From assembly GCA_046542315.1 (NCBI GenBank), contig JBKHBO010000020.1, positions 1 through 29,818 of the forward strand: DNA of 29,818 bases. The letters are read 5' to 3'. The notes below the pieces were generated by a model. It was not told the origin of the DNA and ran no database searches. It saw nothing but the letters and a program-made list of their open reading frames with translations. This document shows, one piece after another, positions 22,338-29,818 of this stretch (its first letter is position 1; each line of letters begins with the position of its first letter). The stretch is from PWPR01 sp046542315. GTDB lineage: Bacteria; Bacillota; UBA994; PWPR01. The position numbers and the translations under genes were made by a program.

Positions 22338-23612
22338 TTATACTTGTTCTTCAATTATTTCCCGGGTAATATCCGCACCTATACCCCTTAATTTTTCTAC
22401 TGCCTTCTCATAACCTCTATCTAAGTGGTGAACATGTTCCATAATGGTTTCACCTTTAGCACATAAACCAGCTATGACAAGTGCTGCAGAGCATCTTAAA
22501 TCTGTAGCTCTTACAGTTGCAGCAGTAAGTTCTTGAGGTCCATTTACTACAGCTATATTATTATCCACTTTAATATTAACTCCCATTTTATTAAGCTCAT
22601 TAACTACTCTAAAACGGTTATTATAAATATTTTCAATAACCGTTGAAACCCCCTCTGCTTTTATTAACGGGATAAGCATTTGGGATTGCATATCTGTAGC
22701 AAGACCAGGGTATGGAAAAGTTTTTAAATCTACTGCTTTTAAATTTCCATTAGAAACTATTCTAATGTAATCTTCACCCTCTTCAACTGTTGCTCCCATT
22801 TCTTTGAGTTTAGCAACAACTGCCTCTAAGTGTACAGGAATAATATTATCTACTGTCACGTCACTGTTTGTTGCTGCTGCCATTGCTAACCAAGTTCCAG
22901 CTTCAATTCTATCTGGAATTACAGGATGTGTAACCCCAATTCTATGAGGAGTTCCTGTTACTCTAATTGTAGCTGTTCCTGCACCTCTGACTCTAGCTCC
23001 TATTCCTGTTAGGAAGTTTGCAACATCAACAATTTCAGGTTCTCTAGCAGCATTTTCAATAATCGTTGTGCCCTCTGCTCCAGCTGCTGCTAACATTATA
23101 TTAATAGTTGCTCCTACACTAACAATATCAAGATAGATAGTATTTCCTACTAATCCGTTTTCTGCTTCTACTGTAATAATACCATGGTTTATGTCTACCT
23201 TTGCACCTAATGCCTCAAAACCTTTTATATGTTGGTCTATAGGCCTAACACCTATATTACACCCACCAGGAAGTAAGGCTCTAGCTCTGCCAAACCTTGC
23301 TAGAAGTGCTCCTAAAACATAATATGAAGCTCTAAACTCTCCCATTATTGGATCTCTTGAGTCCCAGGTGTTTATTGTTTTTGGATCTACTCGTAAAGTA
23401 TTCTCTTTTATAAACTCTGCACTAGCTCCCAAAGATTTTAGGATTTTTTGAAAATTTAAGACATCTAATAATTGTGGTACATTTTCTAAAGTGCAGGTAT
23501 CTCCTGCTAGAATTGTTGCTGGTATAATTGCAACAACTGCATTTTTTGCACCACTAACCTTTATATTTCCTTTTAGTTCTTTTCCGCCATTAATTCTTAA
23601 TCTTGTAGTCAA
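22338..23612 (-). CDS. murA: UDP-N-acetylglucosamine 1-carboxyvinyltransferase
   Basis: Cytoplasmic enzyme of the first committed step of peptidoglycan synthesis, transferring enolpyruvate from PEP to UDP-GlcNAc. At 424 residues it has the full EPSP-synthase-like inside-out barrel (PF00275). The N-terminal substrate loop is VSGAKNAVVAIIPA, and the catalytic cysteine is Cys118 in LLPGGCNIGVRPIDQH, giving expected fosfomycin sensitivity. Further blocks are AAREPEIVDVANFL and YPGLATDMQSQ. The longest frame starts at TTG 23627, but that codon overlaps the GGAGG ribosome binding site; TTG 23612 lies 8 bases after GGAGG and is chosen. It follows the WalRK-YycHI genes by about 120 bases on the same strand, with a possible -10 TATAAT in the gap, and may be co-controlled with them. 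Firmicutes often carry two MurA paralogues; this may be one of them. Confidence 0.96.
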   Translation of the reverse strand: MTTRLRINGGKELKGNIKVSGAKNAVVAIIPATILAGDTCTLENVPQLLDVLNFQKILKSLGASAEFIKENTLRVDPKTINTWDSRDPIMGEFRASYYVLGALLARFGRARALLPGGCNIGVRPIDQHIKGFEALGAKVDINHGIITVEAENGLVGNTIYLDIVSVGATINIMLAAAGAEGTTIIENAAREPEIVDVANFLTGIGARVRGAGTATIRVTGTPHRIGVTHPVIPDRIEAGTWLAMAAATNSDVTVDNIIPVHLEAVVAKLKEMGATVEEGEDYIRIVSNGNLKAVDLKTFPYPGLATDMQSQMLIPLIKAEGVSTVIENIYNNRFRVVNELNKMGVNIKVDNNIAVVNGPQELTAATVRATDLRCSAALVIAGLCAKGETIMEHVHHLDRGYEKAVEKLRGIGADITREIIEEQV

Positions 23613-23730
23613 TATATTATCCTCCAATCCAACACTTTTAGCTGGATAATCATTTCCCTTTACAACATATTATATTTTAACATACTTTGCATGATTTTTT
23701 ATAGTATAAATACATTAATAAGTAGTTTTA

Positions 23731-24708
23731 CTATCTTTCTATATCACCTGTATAGGCATTAAGGTAATAATTAACAATTTCTCCTTGAGGTGTCATTACT
23801 TTGAGTCTCCAGACAGGAATAAGTTCCCAAATATCTGGAAGAGCATCTTCTGTTATCAGTTGGTCCTCAGATAATCCTAAATATGCAAGCCTTATATCCT
23901 TTATAGAAGTTTCTGGTTCTAAATCCTTATTAACAACTAACGACAGTATTGCCTCTGTTGCTGATATAATCTTAACTTTTGGTGAAAAGTCAAAAAGTTC
24001 TTTCAGTCTATCCACAAAATCTTGTTCAGTTTCTTTAACTTCCAACTGTGATCTTTTAATCCCTATTATATTTCCTTCTTTATTCATTCTAATTTTAGTA
24101 TAACTTCCTGCATCATAAACTGGCAGTTCCATATCTTGAATAAATAGAATATCATAATAAGAAGACTCATCTTCAATCGTCTCATTTATACTTTCGAGTA
24201 ACCACCCATCAAAGTCAAGCGCAGTAACTTCTTCAAAGTTAACTCTTAAAATAGGAGCTACAATATCTAAATTTGTTGGATCTTCAATTGCTAAAGAAAG
24301 ATGGTGCCTAATGTTATCCTCATCATTGATTTCTCTTTTTGAACCAGATTCATTAAGATAATAAAACATCTGATTATCTACAAAAAGAAACTCATCTTTA
24401 TATTGATAAATACCTTGATCAACCCATGTTCCTGGATTAGATGGCCATAAAGCGTTGATCAAGCTTTCTCTTTCAACAGTTAAAAAGCCTACATTAGTTT
24501 TTTCTACAGGACTAATTCCTAAAGGAAGTTCTGCCGGAGGATTAACTTTATATCTTTCAATAATAAGGTTTGTCACCTTTTCATTTAAAGCCGTATATTC
24601 ACTAACCGGTACTCTGGCTTCTTGTAAGTTAAGAACCTGAGTAACTAAATAAACATTGAGAACTAAGAATGCGATTATTAAAATGGTTTTTGCTTTTGAC
24701 CAATTCAT
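23731..24708 (-). CDS. yycI: YycI-family regulator of WalK
   Basis: A 325-residue membrane-anchored protein of the YycI family (PF09648). MNWSKAKTILIIAFLVLNVYL is the family N-terminus, with one membrane helix (about 6-25), followed by an acidic extracellular domain that ends with the typical YLNAYTGDIER. In Bacillus, YycI and YycH contact WalK in the membrane and modulate its activity. The ATG follows GGGGGAAG and lies 17 bases after the YycH gene. It is longer than the Bacillus protein (about 280 residues) and rather divergent. Confidence 0.87.
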   Translation of the reverse strand: MNWSKAKTILIIAFLVLNVYLVTQVLNLQEARVPVSEYTALNEKVTNLIIERYKVNPPAELPLGISPVEKTNVGFLTVERESLINALWPSNPGTWVDQGIYQYKDEFLFVDNQMFYYLNESGSKREINDEDNIRHHLSLAIEDPTNLDIVAPILRVNFEEVTALDFDGWLLESINETIEDESSYYDILFIQDMELPVYDAGSYTKIRMNKEGNIIGIKRSQLEVKETEQDFVDRLKELFDFSPKVKIISATEAILSLVVNKDLEPETSIKDIRLAYLGLSEDQLITEDALPDIWELIPVWRLKVMTPQGEIVNYYLNAYTGDIER

Positions 24709-24725
24709 ATATTCTTCCCCCTCAT

Positions 24726-26222
24726 CTATCTAAACTCTAAGCCGTTTTGTCGAGGCAAGTATCTAGTCATCGCATTAATAAAAAATCTTACTTTATTTTC
24801 TCTTCCATTTGCTAAAACAACTGTCCAATATGGAGAAATAAATGCTCCACTGAATAAATTATCTGGCACATAATATGCTAAATGCACATCAGAAATATAA
24901 TACCCTCTGTTAATATAATCTTGGAAAGAGGAAATGACTTCCTCAGCATAGGGATTCCACCAGACTTCAATTTTATGTTCATCTTTGGAAAGCCTTTCAA
25001 TAGCATCTGCACCATCAATTTCAATTTTGGGTACATAATTAAATCTGCTATACTGCCAAATGTGACGAGTCATATTTGTCACTATACCACCATTATTAGT
25101 AACCTTAAAAGCAGGATCGCTACTTAATATTGGGATTCCTACATCTAAAGCATCTGCGTAGTTGCGATAATCAAAGCTATATTTTGTACTATTGTCAACA
25201 CTCGCACTTGTTATTCTAATAGCTCTCTTAAAATCAATCCAGTTACTAATTTCATGGTCTGCTAGAAACATACTTGAAATATCAACAGCTTCAAAGTAGT
25301 TTATATCTTCATTAAGTGGCTCATCATCTAAAATTGAGTATGAGTAATCCAAGTGAGGAAATCCTGCATAATCTAAAGTCACACTAGTTGTTCCTATTGA
25401 AAACTGAGACTTGTCTTCACCCAAACTAATCTCTCTTGCCAAACTTGGATTAGAGAAGAATTTTGGCAACCACCTAGATGTGCTGTATCTTTCAGGCGCT
25501 ACCCAAATCTCTGGGAAAAGGTTATTATATCTTCCTAAAAAGTTTTCAGCTAAATAAACACCTGCAGTTATATCTTCATTATTTACACCGACATCAAACA
25601 CTTCATAATACTCACCCTTATTACCACTATTAAGGAGTGAAAATACACTTCCAGTTAAGGATGAATCTGATAAGTTTAACTTATAATAGTCATCCCCAGA
25701 AACCATTCGTGCAAAGATCCTTGGAGTTTGCTCGTTAGTAACTAATAATCTTTCAATCTTTGTACTATATGAGTCTGTGCCGTCATGCCAAAATGGGAAC
25801 AAAACCTCTATTGGGTATGCTCCTGGTAGGATAAACTCCCAACTACCATTATTGACCGCACTGTTCCATTGACTTGAACTAACACTTTCAACTTCAACAA
25901 GCATACTAGAGTTAATTTTTTTATCTACCTCTTGCCATACATTAAATGCATAGTCATTAGTAGTTAAATAATACATTCTTTTATAATCACTTGTATGTTC
26001 AACTAATCTTTCAGGTGCTACAATCTCAGGCAATACAATTTCTGTTGGTTCTATAACTTCACCTGGTTCTTCATCTTCTGGATCTGTTTGGGGCACTTCT
26101 GTTAGCCACATCGGCAAGGCATCATATTGGCCTACTCCACTTAATAAAGCATATGAGAGTAAAAGACTAGAAAGTATTAAAATAATTAAAGTAAGCGTTT
26201 TAAATCTTTCCATCATTTTCAT
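24726..26222 (-). CDS. yycH: YycH-family regulator of WalK
   Basis: A 498-residue membrane-anchored protein of the YycH family (PF07435). A short basic N-terminus (MKMMERFK) is followed by one membrane helix (about 9-27), an acidic proline/glutamate-rich linker (about 40-65) and a large extracellular region with the family's alternating domains. Its ATG overlaps the WalK stop by four bases (ATGA); the third codon, ATG 26216, is better spaced from AGGAAG and could be the real start. Genetic order walR-walK-yycH-yycI is the conserved arrangement. In Bacillus and Staphylococcus the YycH-YycI pair adjusts WalK output; sign and strength differ between species. Confidence 0.87.
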   Translation of the reverse strand: MKMMERFKTLTLIILILSSLLLSYALLSGVGQYDALPMWLTEVPQTDPEDEEPGEVIEPTEIVLPEIVAPERLVEHTSDYKRMYYLTTNDYAFNVWQEVDKKINSSMLVEVESVSSSQWNSAVNNGSWEFILPGAYPIEVLFPFWHDGTDSYSTKIERLLVTNEQTPRIFARMVSGDDYYKLNLSDSSLTGSVFSLLNSGNKGEYYEVFDVGVNNEDITAGVYLAENFLGRYNNLFPEIWVAPERYSTSRWLPKFFSNPSLAREISLGEDKSQFSIGTTSVTLDYAGFPHLDYSYSILDDEPLNEDINYFEAVDISSMFLADHEISNWIDFKRAIRITSASVDNSTKYSFDYRNYADALDVGIPILSSDPAFKVTNNGGIVTNMTRHIWQYSRFNYVPKIEIDGADAIERLSKDEHKIEVWWNPYAEEVISSFQDYINRGYYISDVHLAYYVPDNLFSGAFISPYWTVVLANGRENKVRFFINAMTRYLPRQNGLEFR

Positions 26223-28168
26223 GCTTCCTGTTCTTTAAGTGGGACTGTAAATACTACTTCTGTTCCTTGGCCTGCTTCACTAAAGATTTCAATCTTTCCA
26301 CCATGAGCCTCAATTATCTCTTTAGCAATTGCTAAACCCAAACCAGTTCCACCCATTTGCCTTGATCTTGCTTTATCTACTCTATAGAAACGCTCAAAAA
26401 TTCTTGGTAAATCTTGAGCTGGTATTCCAATACCGTTATCCACTACTGATACTTCGACAACTTTTTCTTTTTTACGTAATGCTACAGAAATATCTTTGCT
26501 CTTTTGTGAGTATTTTATTGCATTTGATAAAAGATTTACTAATACTTGTTCCATAGAATCTTTATCTGCTTTAACATAAGCTTTTCCATCTGCTTTATAG
26601 TTTACATTCATATCTTTTTCTTTAGCAACAGAAGCCATTCTATTGGATACGTCTTTAACTAAATCATTGAATGTAAATTCAACCATGTTTAACCCATTTT
26701 GTTCTGAATCCAGTTGAGATAGTTGTAATAAATCTCTAACAAGCTTATTCATCCGCTTAGTTTCATTTTCAATAACAGGTAACATTGTCTCTTGAAGTTT
26801 AGTTATTTGCCAAATATATAGATTTTTTAGTTCTTCATAAGTTAAGTCGTACTCAGACTTTGCATCATTAGGTAAAGTTTCAATTATTTTATCTTCTGAG
26901 TAGTTAAGTATCTTCCAACCTGCATGAATTTCATTAATAAGTTGGTTTGGAGTTAAATCCTTATGTTTCAAATATTCTTGTAGTGTTTGAATTCTAATTT
27001 GAATGTTTGTCAAAGGTGTTTTTAGCTCATGTGAAACATTAGCTATAAATTCTCTTCTCATCCTATCCAGTTTTTGCTGTTCAGTTATATCTTCAAGTAC
27101 CATAATGACACCATTCAGTTGTTCTTCGCGCTTGAAAGGAGCTTGTTGTACTCTAACAATTCTGCCACTATCATAGGGCAGCCTTACTTCTTTTATTATA
27201 AGTCTATTACTATTAACTGTTTTACTTATGTCTTCTATTTCTAGTTTTTCAACAATTTCATCAACAATATTCTCATCGTCTTCTGGCAAGACCAATAATT
27301 CTCTTGCTCTTGGATTTATATGAAGCAACTCTCCTGTTATATCAAAAGCTATAACTCCATTACTCATGTATGTGAAAATTGCGTCCATTTTGGATTTTTC
27401 ATTAGATATTTCACCTAATGTTTGATTTAGCTGATCAGCCATAGAATTAAACATCTCTCCAAGTTGACCAATTTCATCATTAGAATGAACTTCTATTTGT
27501 TGCGAAAAGTTTCCCCTCGCCATTTCTGCTGCACTATGAGTTAGCTCTTTAATGGGTTTAGTTATTGTTTGGGCAAGAGCAAGTGATAGTACAAGTGAAA
27601 TTATTAAGGTAATGCCAGTTCCAACAAATAGAATGTCTCTAATATCTTTTACCTTGTCATATACTTGATCTTCCATTGCTGCAATAATATATACATATCC
27701 TTCAGTTACGCCCTCTTCATTGGTTACCTCTTGAGCGACATTTAAATATCTAACTTCACTAACTGGATCTTGCCTAATAGTTGAGTCATAATTTTGCTCA
27801 CTATCAGCTAAATTAAGCATTAAATCATCTACCCAATATGACTCTTGTGGACCGAAAAGCATTTTAAACTCCTCGTCAAATAGCAAAATATTATATTCAC
27901 TACTATCACTAGCAAGATCTGGATTAGGCCTTTGATATCTTAGTTCATCTATTAATACAGGTTCGTAGTACTCGGGGTTATCTAGTTGATTTGACAATTT
28001 TTGGACTAAGAGTTTAGAGGTATTGTTTAAAGTATTTTCAAAACTATTTGCTAACATACTTTCAATATCATCTATTAAATAAAAACTAACAGCTTGCATA
28101 ACTATTACTATCACTAGTACATAGATTACTACAAGCCGCCACTGTATAGATTGTTTGCGTGTTTTCAT
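26219..28168 (-). CDS. walK: Cell-wall sensor histidine kinase WalK, with enlarged DHp domain
   Basis: Membrane sensor kinase of the WalRK cell-wall system, 649 residues from ATG 28168. This start has GAGGGTTGAGG upstream; the longer TTG 28177 overlaps that site. Architecture: membrane helix 1 (about 11-31), extracellular Cache/PAS-like domain, membrane helix 2 (about 179-198), HAMP, cytoplasmic PAS (about 260-362), phosphoacceptor domain with ANVSHELKTPLT (His380), and an ATPase domain with an N-box in LLSNAIKYS, a G1 box DNGIGIP and a G2 box GGTGLGLAIAKE. Between the His380 helix and the second DHp helix (NETKRMNKLVRDLLQLS) lie about 52 residues more than in Bacillus subtilis WalK. The extra part is roughly residues 400-457 and contains KHKDLTPNQLINEIHAGW and DAKSEYDLTYEELKNLY. 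Everything else is canonical, so the kinase is probably active. Confidence 0.93.
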   Translation of the reverse strand: MKTRKQSIQWRLVVIYVLVIVIVMQAVSFYLIDDIESMLANSFENTLNNTSKLLVQKLSNQLDNPEYYEPVLIDELRYQRPNPDLASDSSEYNILLFDEEFKMLFGPQESYWVDDLMLNLADSEQNYDSTIRQDPVSEVRYLNVAQEVTNEEGVTEGYVYIIAAMEDQVYDKVKDIRDILFVGTGITLIISLVLSLALAQTITKPIKELTHSAAEMARGNFSQQIEVHSNDEIGQLGEMFNSMADQLNQTLGEISNEKSKMDAIFTYMSNGVIAFDITGELLHINPRARELLVLPEDDENIVDEIVEKLEIEDISKTVNSNRLIIKEVRLPYDSGRIVRVQQAPFKREEQLNGVIMVLEDITEQQKLDRMRREFIANVSHELKTPLTNIQIRIQTLQEYLKHKDLTPNQLINEIHAGWKILNYSEDKIIETLPNDAKSEYDLTYEELKNLYIWQITKLQETMLPVIENETKRMNKLVRDLLQLSQLDSEQNGLNMVEFTFNDLVKDVSNRMASVAKEKDMNVNYKADGKAYVKADKDSMEQVLVNLLSNAIKYSQKSKDISVALRKKEKVVEVSVVDNGIGIPAQDLPRIFERFYRVDKARSRQMGGTGLGLAIAKEIIEAHGGKIEIFSEAGQGTEVVFTVPLKEQEA

Positions 28169-28191
28169 ATACCTCAACCCTCTTAACTTAT

Positions 28192-28890
28192 CTATTCGTC
28201 TTTGAAGTAATACCCAGCGCCTCTTTTAGTTATAACTCTTTGAGGTTGGCTTGGCGTATCTTCTATTTTTTCTCTAAGCCTTCTTACTGTTACATCAACC
28301 GTTCTATCGTCACCAAAAAATTCATTATATCCCCACACCTCTTTTAGTAATTCTTCTCTTGAGAATACTTCGTCAGGTTTTGAGGCTAAAAAGTGTAGTA
28401 GTTCAAATTCTCTTATTGTTAATGAAATTGCACTACCCTGTTTAGTAACTTCATACTTTTTACAATCAATTACCAAATCATCAAAAATCAACTTATCTTG
28501 ACTTTCATTTTGATGGTTATTAAATATATTAGCTCTTCTTAGTTGAGCCTCGACTCTAGCGATTAACTCTTGAGGACTAAATGGTTTGGTGATATAGTCA
28601 TCTGCACCAAGCTTTAAGCCTTGGACTTTATCACTTTCTGTTTCTTTTGCTGTTAGCATAAGTATTGGCATTGTGTGAGTCTTTCTAATTTGCCTACATA
28701 CTTCAAACCCATTCATCCCTGGCAACATAATATCTAGAAGAATTAAGTCAGGGACTTCCTTTTCAACTGAGTGTATTGCTGACACACCATCATACGTAAC
28801 TTCTACTTTATAACCTGATTTCTCTAGGTTATATTGAATCATCTCAGCAATTAATTCTTCGTCTTCTACTACTAAAATATTAGCTGCCAT
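28192..28890 (-). CDS. walR: Response regulator WalR
   Basis: OmpR-family response regulator of the cell-wall WalRK system, 232 residues. The receiver domain has the acidic pair VEDEE, the phosphoacceptor Asp53 in LILLDIMLPGMNG and Lys in ITKPFSPQEL. The winged-helix output domain ends in VDVTVRRLREKIE and VITKRGAGYYF, characteristic of WalR. The frame is open from GTG 28908, but ATG 28890 lies 8 bases after AGGAG and gives the family N-terminus (ANILVVEDE), so I chose it. It starts 27 bases downstream of the U32 peptidase gene, with no visible terminator between them, and is followed by walK after 23 bases. Confidence 0.95.
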   Translation of the reverse strand: MAANILVVEDEELIAEMIQYNLEKSGYKVEVTYDGVSAIHSVEKEVPDLILLDIMLPGMNGFEVCRQIRKTHTMPILMLTAKETESDKVQGLKLGADDYITKPFSPQELIARVEAQLRRANIFNNHQNESQDKLIFDDLVIDCKKYEVTKQGSAISLTIREFELLHFLASKPDEVFSREELLKEVWGYNEFFGDDRTVDVTVRRLREKIEDTPSQPQRVITKRGAGYYFKDE

Positions 28891-28917
28891 TTTAAACACT
28901 CCTATCACCTATTTTTT

Positions 28918-29818
28918 CTAGACACCTCTGTGCCAATGACCTCTAGTTAACTGATTTCCTACAACTGCTTGTATTCTCACTTTATATTCACTAACATTTA
29001 TTTTACCTAATCTTTTGGTTTCTACCAATGCTTTAGAATAAATATTTGTTAATTCTTTCACAATTACTTCCCCTCGACCACTTATATCAAGGGTAATTGT
29101 ATCAACATTCATACTGACAATATCTGATAGATGATCAATTAAAGCTAAATCTTGACTATTATATAAGTATGAGCGACACTTATCATCAAACCCTAAATCA
29201 AATATATAATCAAGTCTATCTTTGAGATAATAATCCGCCATCTTACATGAATCTCCCGCACATTTATTAACTCCTGCCAATATACATGATTGATGAATCA
29301 TTAGCAGTGTCTTTTCTCCAACGACCATATTAACTGAACCATTATAGTTTTTCAATAAATCCCTAATTTGGCCTTCGTTAAGTTCAACTGATAAAGTTAT
29401 TTCATCTACACCAATTCTTTGTAATTCTAAAGCTGATAAACTATTCATTACAAAAAGTCCGCTTCCTGAAATTGTTTTAGAAGATTTGTCTTTTAGTTTA
29501 TATATTTGACCCAAATTGTCTGCATATACAGTTTCAGGTTTTATCTTTTTATACATACTTAAATATGCTTCTAAGCTATTGTCCTCTGTTATTCTAGGAA
29601 GCCTCCAAACAAACTTTTCACCTAAGAGCTTTTTTGCCTCTAAAATATCATCACTGAAATAACTGATTTCTTTTTCACTGCCAAAATATATATAGTCAGC
29701 ACCAGCCTCAAGTGCTGCTTTTGCTTCTTCTATTGTCTCCGCACTTACAGCTAGCTTTGTTGCCCTGTTTGTCCGCTCTTTTAAGCTGTCTACTGAGGTA
29801 ATTTTTGGAGGATTGACA
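28918..29818 (-). CDS. U32-family peptidase, C-terminal part (5' end beyond the window)
   Basis: The frame ending at 28918 is open without interruption to the right edge of the window, so the gene's start lies outside; about 299 residues are visible. The stretch AALEAGADYIYFGSEKE, found upstream of the first internal ATG (29556), is a classic start of a U32 TIM-barrel repeat. The visible piece ends a large two-barrel U32/DUF3656-type protein. Four cysteines at the C-terminal side (SCILAGVNKCAGDSC and DDKC) follow a C-x7-C-x4-C-x22-C pattern that resembles iron-sulfur ligands of U32 proteins such as UbiU/UbiV and RlhA. Members act as proteases or as RNA or small-molecule hydroxylases, so protease activity should not be assumed. 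It is the apparent first visible gene of the walR operon. Confidence 0.82.
   Translation of the reverse strand, partial: VNPPKITSVDSLKERTNRATKLAVSAETIEEAKAALEAGADYIYFGSEKEISYFSDDILEAKKLLGEKFVWRLPRITEDNSLEAYLSMYKKIKPETVYADNLGQIYKLKDKSSKTISGSGLFVMNSLSALELQRIGVDEITLSVELNEGQIRDLLKNYNGSVNMVVGEKTLLMIHQSCILAGVNKCAGDSCKMADYYLKDRLDYIFDLGFDDKCRSYLYNSQDLALIDHLSDIVSMNVDTITLDISGRGEVIVKELTNIYSKALVETKRLGKINVSEYKVRIQAVVGNQLTRGHWHRGV

Noticed and set aside
23613..23730. WalR operator upstream of murA
   Set aside because: TGTTAA and TTGTAA occur in the gap, but not as two half-sites with the five-base spacing of the known WalR motif.

Overview
The window is low-GC, densely coded chromosomal DNA of the Firmicutes type. 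The evidence is AGGAGG/GGTGAT ribosome binding sites, frequent TTG and GTG starts, short U-rich hairpin terminators and a WalR-WalK-YycH-YycI cluster. An oxygen-sensitive two-subunit L-serine dehydratase and an Fnr-like regulator suggest an anaerobe of the class Clostridia. The very acidic exported proteins (BMP lipoprotein, YycH, YycI) would suit a moderate halophile such as the Natranaerobiales, but that placement is inference. I see no rRNA, tRNA, CRISPR array, phage or insertion sequence, and no gene-free stretch above 300 bases.

Layout. (1) 1-4810, + strand: the 3' part of a guanine-class purine riboswitch and its terminator, then a four-gene nucleoside ABC importer (BMP lipoprotein, double-NBD ATPase, two permeases). 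The lipoprotein gene carries an apparent one-base frameshift in its signal peptide. (2) 4904-7072, +: an acyl-ACP thioesterase-like protein, a HAD-IB hydrolase and a Crp/Fnr regulator, closed by a terminator that starts inside the last gene. (3) 7171-11864, -: a translationally coupled pair of half-size ABC exporters, preceded by a separate zinc-dependent phospholipase C-like gene. (4) 11797-13471, -: L-serine dehydratase beta and alpha subunits. (5) 13650-14364, +: a strong promoter, an ArsR-family regulator and, with no intergenic base, an 85-residue protein made of three 27-residue repeats with three cysteines each. This looks like a self-regulated metal-sensing and metal-binding unit and is the most novel item. 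(6) 14576-19864, +: seven closely packed genes: EamA transporter, two half-size PF03773 permeases, a YjgR/DUF853 ATPase, a Nudix hydrolase, a ComB-like phosphatase and a second EamA transporter. (7) 19856-20782, -: a PfkB sugar-phosphate kinase whose end overlaps the preceding operon. (8) 20832-22316, +: an asparaginase II-family gene and a small anchored protein of unknown function. (9) 22277-29818, -: a U32 peptidase (cut by the window edge), WalR, WalK, YycH, YycI and MurA, a cell-wall homeostasis block. This WalK has about 52 extra residues between the two helices of its phosphoacceptor domain.

Working together: regions 1, 4 and 8 are nutrient salvage and amino-acid catabolism (purine nucleosides, serine, asparagine). 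Region 9 senses and builds the cell wall. Regions 2, 3 and 6 are lipid, export and membrane functions whose substrates cannot be read from sequence. Start codons were re-chosen where a ribosome binding site decided against the longest open frame; each case is stated in its entry.
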